DNA of 17,263 nt from DAOUEX01 sp034430235 (GTDB lineage: Bacteria > Chloroflexota > Anaerolineae > UBA2200), in contig CAYZGO010000043.1 in assembly GCA_964478075.1 (NCBI GenBank), forward strand, positions 1 to 17,263, in the 5' to 3' direction. Position 1 is the stretch's first letter. Every line of letters begins with the position of its first letter. The position numbers were made by a program, and so were the translations under genes. Shown piece by piece: positions 14,480 through 17,263 of this stretch. The notes below the pieces were generated by a model. That model was given only the letters and a program-made list of their open reading frames with translations. It ran no database searches and had not been told where the DNA came from.

Positions 14480-14526
14480 TCGTCTTTTCCTCCTCTCCTT
14501 GGGGTACGAGGGTTTTGAGGCGCGCG

Positions 14527-15015
14527 TCACCAGCGCAGCGCAGGCCACGTGACGAAAACCACCGTCAGAGCCCAGAAGAAGACCCAGGCCGCCAAGGCGT
14601 AGCGCCAACGCTCAAACTTGAGCAGTGGGACCAGCAGCACTACCAGAGCGACAATCCAGAAGGAGGGCCGGTTGAGCAGTTGGGGCCAACCCAGCGCTGT
14701 CCCGTCCGGGGCAAAGGCCAGCCAGCGCAGGATCAGTGCGCAAAGCACCGGCAATCCGGCGGCGATGACGGCATCAGCGGTGCCCCAGCCAGCGTGGGTG
14801 GCCTGCAATTCCTGACCGATCTCCTCCTCCATGCCAAAACGGGCAACCACCTGGGCCAGCGCCTGTGCTTCGTCCAGTCCCTCAGCCCGCGCTTCGGCCA
14901 TGGCTTCGTCGAGGTGGTCGCGGATTTCGGCGAGCACGTCATGTTCGGTTTCGCTGTCCAGGTCCATCCGGTCGCGAATGCGGGCCAGCAAGTGCTCCAC
15001 GTTGGCGCTAGACAT
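14527..15015 (-). CDS. HAAS/permease-prefix domain membrane protein
   Basis: A 162-residue protein. Residues 1-72 form the helical HAAS-like (permease prefix) domain: VEHLLARIRDRMDLDSETEH, EIRDHLDEAMAEAR, EGLDEAQALAQVVARFG. Three hydrophobic spans follow at about 80-100, 117-134 and 138-157. HAAS-type domains are often encoded near PadR regulators, and a padR lies about 1 kb upstream here. They are thought to be signalling or protein-interaction modules. ATG at 15015 follows AGGAGG; the longer frame to 15063 has no site of its own. Confidence 0.82.
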   Translation of the reverse strand: MSSANVEHLLARIRDRMDLDSETEHDVLAEIRDHLDEAMAEARAEGLDEAQALAQVVARFGMEEEIGQELQATHAGWGTADAVIAAGLPVLCALILRWLAFAPDGTALGWPQLLNRPSFWIVALVVLLVPLLKFERWRYALAAWVFFWALTVVFVTWPALRW

Positions 15016-15124
15016 GAATGGCCTCCTGCCGGGGCCATAGTTTCCCAGGCACTGCTGCCGCAATCAGCTCATGGAGTTGCCACAGTGCAGCAACCTGTGA
15101 CAGGTGGCACTCGATTGGCGACAT
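15008..15124 (-). CDS. Possible 38-residue leader peptide before the HAAS gene
   Basis: ATG at 15124 follows GGGAGGAAC, a good ribosome site, and opens a 38-codon frame that starts MSPIECHLSQVAALWQLHEL and ends with TAG at 15010-15008, overlapping the HAAS start by 8 bases (ATGTCTAG). The overlap suggests translational coupling. No family is recognised, and the call rests on the site and overlap only. It could instead be chance within the HAAS leader. Confidence 0.4.
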   Translation of the reverse strand: MSPIECHLSQVAALWQLHELIAAAVPGKLWPRQEAIHV

Positions 15125-15164
15125 TGTTCCTCCCAAGGTGAGAGTCAAGGCTAGACCCGCATCT

Positions 15165-15194
15165 ATCATAGCACAAAGTGCCGTTTTTGGCGAA
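15165..15194 (-). promoter_or_regulatory. Probable promoter of the HAAS operon
   Basis: On the minus strand TATGAT (15170-15165) lies 18 bases after TTCGCC (15194-15189). The -35 match is weak, but the whole block (AAAAACG, then CTTTGTGCTATGAT) closely resembles the padR promoter (AAAAACG, then CTTGTGCTATACT). No copy of the padR palindrome follows it. Confidence 0.5.
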
Positions 15195-15275
15195 TGCTGG
15201 CGAGGGCCAGCGACGCGTGCCTGTCTGGCAGGCAGTGCATGTGCGCCAGCTGCGTGTCAGACGACATCTGCGCTG

Positions 15276-15449
15276 TTAGTTCTTCTGTCTCACCCAAGCA
15301 ACGATCATCACGCCAAACGCAACTACAGAGAATACAGCCATTCCATATTCTGCATACGGATCGGGTTCACCTTTCACAATATCGTACAGTGCGGCCCAGT
15401 CGACAGCAACCAATAGCGCCACGATGCCGACTACCGAAAGCTCTTTCAT
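15276..15449 (-). CDS. Small two-span membrane protein
   Basis: A 57-residue protein reads MKELSVVGIVALLVAVDWAA at the start and AWVRQKN at the end. Two hydrophobic spans are at about 4-25 and 36-53, separated by a short polar loop YDIVKGEPDPYAEYG. The ATG at 15449 follows GAGGAG about 9 bases upstream, and the span pattern and site together make it credible despite its size. It lies 62 bases after the exported-protein gene and is probably in the padR operon. The family looks like small PadR-associated membrane proteins, but I cannot name it. Confidence 0.72.
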   Translation of the reverse strand: MKELSVVGIVALLVAVDWAALYDIVKGEPDPYAEYGMAVFSVVAFGVMIVAWVRQKN

Positions 15450-15511
15450 GATGCCAACTCCTCAGTATTGCCTGTAGAAACCGGGATTGTGGTGAAATCC
15501 CCGTTTCTAGC

Positions 15512-15907
15512 TCACTGACCGAAGACACGCACGCCCATAGCGACGAGGTACGGAGATCTGCCTTCTGGGACCAAGACCCAACCATCCTCCAGGCGCAGGA
15601 AGAAACAGGCTGGGTTGTCATAGTCCCGACCTGAGAATGCCTTTCGACCAGACCGGCCGGCTGCCCAGACGTGTGCTTCCACAAACCAGAGATCGTCAAG
15701 GAGCTCTCCACCCGCGTGTACGATCTCTATTTCTTCCACGCGAGAATACCAGCTGGCTACCAGCTCACGCATCCCTTCCTCGGGACTTGCGTAAGCAGTC
15801 TGACTTTGCAGGGTTTGCAGCTGCCTTCTGGAATGCACGTACACCCCGGCGAGGGCAAGCCCCATCACCGATATCAGAGCAATGCCCAGCAGGACTTTGC
15901 GCTTCAC
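15512..15907 (-). CDS. Membrane-anchored or secreted small protein, unknown function
   Basis: A 131-residue protein. The basic start VKRK and hydrophobic stretch at about 4-24 form a signal anchor or uncleaved signal peptide. A soluble domain follows, with the segments EEGMRELVASWYSRVEEIEI, DDLWFVEAHVWAAGRSGRK and CFFLRLEDGWVLVPEGRSPY. The pattern of paired beta-like strands with W and F suggests a small NTF2-like fold, which is only a guess. The start is GTG at 15907, because AAGGAGG lies upstream; a longer frame reaching 15970 would run into padR. It is 40 bases after padR and presumably under its control. Confidence 0.78.
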   Translation of the reverse strand: MKRKVLLGIALISVMGLALAGVYVHSRRQLQTLQSQTAYASPEEGMRELVASWYSRVEEIEIVHAGGELLDDLWFVEAHVWAAGRSGRKAFSGRDYDNPACFFLRLEDGWVLVPEGRSPYLVAMGVRVFGQ

Positions 15908-15947
15908 AGGAGATCCTCCTTCTTTCTTCTCGGTAATGGAACACAGA

Positions 15948-16298
15948 TCAGCTTTTCGCCGTCTCACCACCTGGCTTGCCCAGCAGCGCCAGCAACTGGT
16001 CGGTGAAGGTGGTCCAATCCCGTCTCGAACGGGCCAGTTCGTGCCGGCCCTTGTCCGTCAGGTGATAGTACTTTCGCGAAGGCCCTTCCTCAACGACCTG
16101 CCACTCGCCTCGCAAGAGGCCCTCTTTCTCCATGCGGTGCAGCGCAGGGTACAAAGTGCCCTCTTTGAACTCAAAGTAGCCTTTGCTTCGGCGCCGCAAT
16201 TCCTTGCTGAGCTGGTAGCCGTACATGGACTGTTCCTGCAGCAAACTGAGGATAAGGACTCTGACGCTGCCCTTACGCAGACCACCCTCCGCGTCCAC
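15948..16298 (-). CDS. PadR-family transcriptional repressor
   Basis: A 116-residue winged-helix regulator. The DNA-binding part reads GSVRVLILSLLQEQSMYGYQ, then LSKELRRRSKGYFEFKEGTL, YPALHRMEKEGLLRGEW and the wing SRKYYHLTDKG, all matching PadR. The C-terminal dimerisation helix is short, which is normal for the small subfamily. The start is GTG at 16298, with AAGGAGG upstream. A near-consensus promoter and a perfect palindrome lie just upstream, so it most likely represses itself and the genes downstream (the signal-anchored protein and the two-span protein). The inducer is unknown; PadR proteins commonly sense hydrophobic compounds. Confidence 0.93.
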   Translation of the reverse strand: MDAEGGLRKGSVRVLILSLLQEQSMYGYQLSKELRRRSKGYFEFKEGTLYPALHRMEKEGLLRGEWQVVEEGPSRKYYHLTDKGRHELARSRRDWTTFTDQLLALLGKPGGETAKS

Positions 16299-16318
16299 AG
16301 TATAGCACCTCCTTGTAT

Positions 16319-16339
16319 GTACATAGATAATCTATGTAC
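16319..16339. promoter_or_regulatory. PadR-type operator palindrome
   Basis: GTACATAGAT at 16319-16328 and ATCTATGTAC at 16330-16339 are perfect inverted repeats around a single A. Palindromes with ATGT/ACAT ends are typical PadR operators. It lies just downstream of the padR -10 box, covering the expected transcription start, and ends about 20 bases before the padR start codon, which fits autorepression. Confidence 0.82.
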
Positions 16340-16346
16340 CAAGCCA

Positions 16347-16375
16347 AGTATAGCACAAGTTGCGTTTTTTGTCAA
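16347..16375 (-). promoter_or_regulatory. padR promoter
   Basis: On the minus strand a perfect TTGACA (16375-16370) is followed after 17 bases by TATACT (16352-16347). The operator palindrome begins 7 bases further downstream. Confidence 0.85.
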
Positions 16376-16454
16376 ATCCTCTCTAGTGCAGTGTGTATTG
16401 CGCGCCAGGGGGAATGAATGCATAGGCAACGTAGTATAGGCTCTTGTGAATCCG

Positions 16455-16619
16455 TAGGTTTTTGCACAGTATTTGGGTGTGCAGCGGCATCCCAGGCGGT
16501 CCAGGATATGGTTGGCCTCTGCTGGCTGGAGGGTTTCATGCAGTGTGACTGGTGTATTGGTTGAGCTTGCGGGCTGAGCGCTCGCCGTTCTTGACCAGCC
16601 TTAGCAACTCGGAGCGTGT
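16455..16619 (-). pseudogene. IS630-type transposase remnant with internal deletion
   Basis: Reading the minus strand, one frame gives RSELLRLVKNGERSARKLNQ, matching the N-terminal helix-turn-helix part of IS630 transposases. Immediately after, in another frame, comes TPVTLHETLQPAEANHILDR, then RLGCRCTPKYC, matching the C-terminal end (typically THTPASLYEAFPPAEARRLL, then RLEFHYTPKHGSW). Nearly all the catalytic DDE region between is missing, and frames differ, so this is a dead fragment. Family recognition is from memory of the motifs. No end repeats were identified. Confidence 0.6.
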
Positions 16620-17120
16620 TCTTAGCCTCTGCGCAGGCCTTTCATCTCAGAGTTGCGGCAGCACTGCAAGTGCCGCACTAACGTTGGAGAGGTTGTCTTG
16701 CCCTCACTATGCCCCCGGCCCCCTTCCTCTCCCAACTGTAGGAGAGGAAGGGGGTGTCAGGTGGCCGTGTTGTGTGCAGCTCGTAAGGGCAAGACATTTC
16801 GAGCGTGTTCTTAGCCTGTGCGCAGGCCTTTGATCTCAGAGTCCCGGCAGCACTGCAAGTGCCGCACTAACGTTGGAGAGGTTATTTTGCCCTCACTATT
16901 CCCCTGGCCCCCTTGCTCTCCCACAGTTGGGAGAGCAAGGGGGTGCCAGGCATTTCGAGCGTGTTCTTAGCCTGTGCGCAGGCCTTTCATCTCAGAGTTC
17001 CGGCAGCACTACAAGCGCCGCACTAACCTTAGAGAGGTTGTTTTGCCCTCACCATCCCCCGGCCGCCTTCCTGTCCCAACTCTAGGAGAGGAAGGGGGTG
17101 TCAGGTGGCCGTGTTCTGTG
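16612..17120. repeat. Three direct repeats, each with a strong hairpin
   Basis: Units open with GAGCGTGTTCTTAGCC at 16612, 16801 and 16957. Each runs on to CACTAACSTT (S = G or C) and then CCCTCAC, and ends in a CCCCC...GGGGG hairpin. Stems are at 16719-16754 (14 bp perfect), 16908-16943 (15 bp perfect) and 17063-17098 (12 of 14). Units 1 and 3 also share the tail GTCAGGTGGCCGTGTT, which unit 2 lacks. Small inner stems, such as GCCTG/CAGGC, are also present. No credible gene lies in the array. Confidence 0.88.
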
Positions 17121-17123
17121 GCC

Positions 17124-17263
17124 CTACTCTTCGCCCACAATATGGAACTGCCGAGCTGTGGCTTCTACGGAAGCGCCGTGGGAGGGCGGTTGCAGTTGGT
17201 TCGGTGCAGGGGTGCCACCTTGTATGACCACCACTGGCGGGTAGGCTCCGTACCGCCCACGCT
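17124..17263 (-). CDS. C-terminal end of an unknown protein (partial)
   Basis: The minus strand is open from the window edge to TAG at 17126-17124. The frame whose first full codon ends at base 17261 gives 45 residues, starting RGRYGAYPPVVVIQ and ending ARQFHIVGEE. The frame is Pro-rich at first and ends in an ordinary acidic tail. It looks more protein-like than the other two frames, but it is too short to assign. The repeat array follows directly downstream. Confidence 0.4.
   Translation of the reverse strand, partial: RGRYGAYPPVVVIQGGTPAPNQLQPPSHGASVEATARQFHIVGEE

Noticed and set aside
16612..17120. CRISPR array or repeat-encoded protein
   Set aside because: Units are over 150 bp, contain no spacers, and the plus-strand frames over them are short repeat shadows without a ribosome site.

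Overview
This looks like chromosomal DNA of a bacterium, most plausibly of the phylum Chloroflexota (inference). The pointers are the C+ type L33, Tat lipoproteins with a Thr-Pro rich linker, a PadR regulator close to a HAAS-domain membrane protein, KRWI-type repeats and many hairpin-forming intergenic repeats. No rRNA or other species marker is present, so the placement is moderate at best.

Region 1 (1-4556, plus strand) is the conserved translation/transcription block: the end of tuf, rpmG, tRNA-Trp(CCA), secE, nusG, rplK, rplA, an L10 leader RNA, rplJ and rplL. NusG carries about 195 extra N-terminal residues, mostly a 27-residue acidic tandem repeat. rpoB does not follow rplL. Instead there is a tandem array of three hairpin-forming units of about 79 bp (4641-4876).

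Region 2 (4891-7540, minus strand) has an Est30-like esterase and a tatA, tatA/B-like, tatC operon with a near-consensus promoter at 7509-7537.

Region 3 (7625-11840, minus strand) is the metabolic centrepiece: a tungsten/molybdenum aldehyde ferredoxin oxidoreductase homologue with a twin-arginine signal and a lipobox, followed by a NapH/NapG-like membrane polyferredoxin with six ferredoxin motifs. The two genes are separated by a strong hairpin. The oxidoreductase gene has a leader of about 400 nt, with a good promoter, several hairpins and an intrinsic terminator before the start codon, which suggests an attenuator or riboswitch. With the Tat genes next door, the simplest model is oxidation outside the cytoplasmic membrane, with electrons passed into the membrane polyferredoxin.

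Region 4 (11980-16375, minus strand) holds a PadR regulator with a clear promoter and a 21-bp palindromic operator, two small membrane-associated proteins, and a second promoter leading into a HAAS-domain protein, a multi-pass membrane protein, a proline-rich protein with two KRWI repeats, and a membrane-tailed HAD-fold protein that lacks its nucleophilic aspartate. Functions of most of these are unknown.

Region 5 (16455-17263) holds an internally deleted IS630-type transposase remnant, three hairpin repeats, one pair of which differs by a compensatory base-pair change, and the probable end of one more minus-strand gene.
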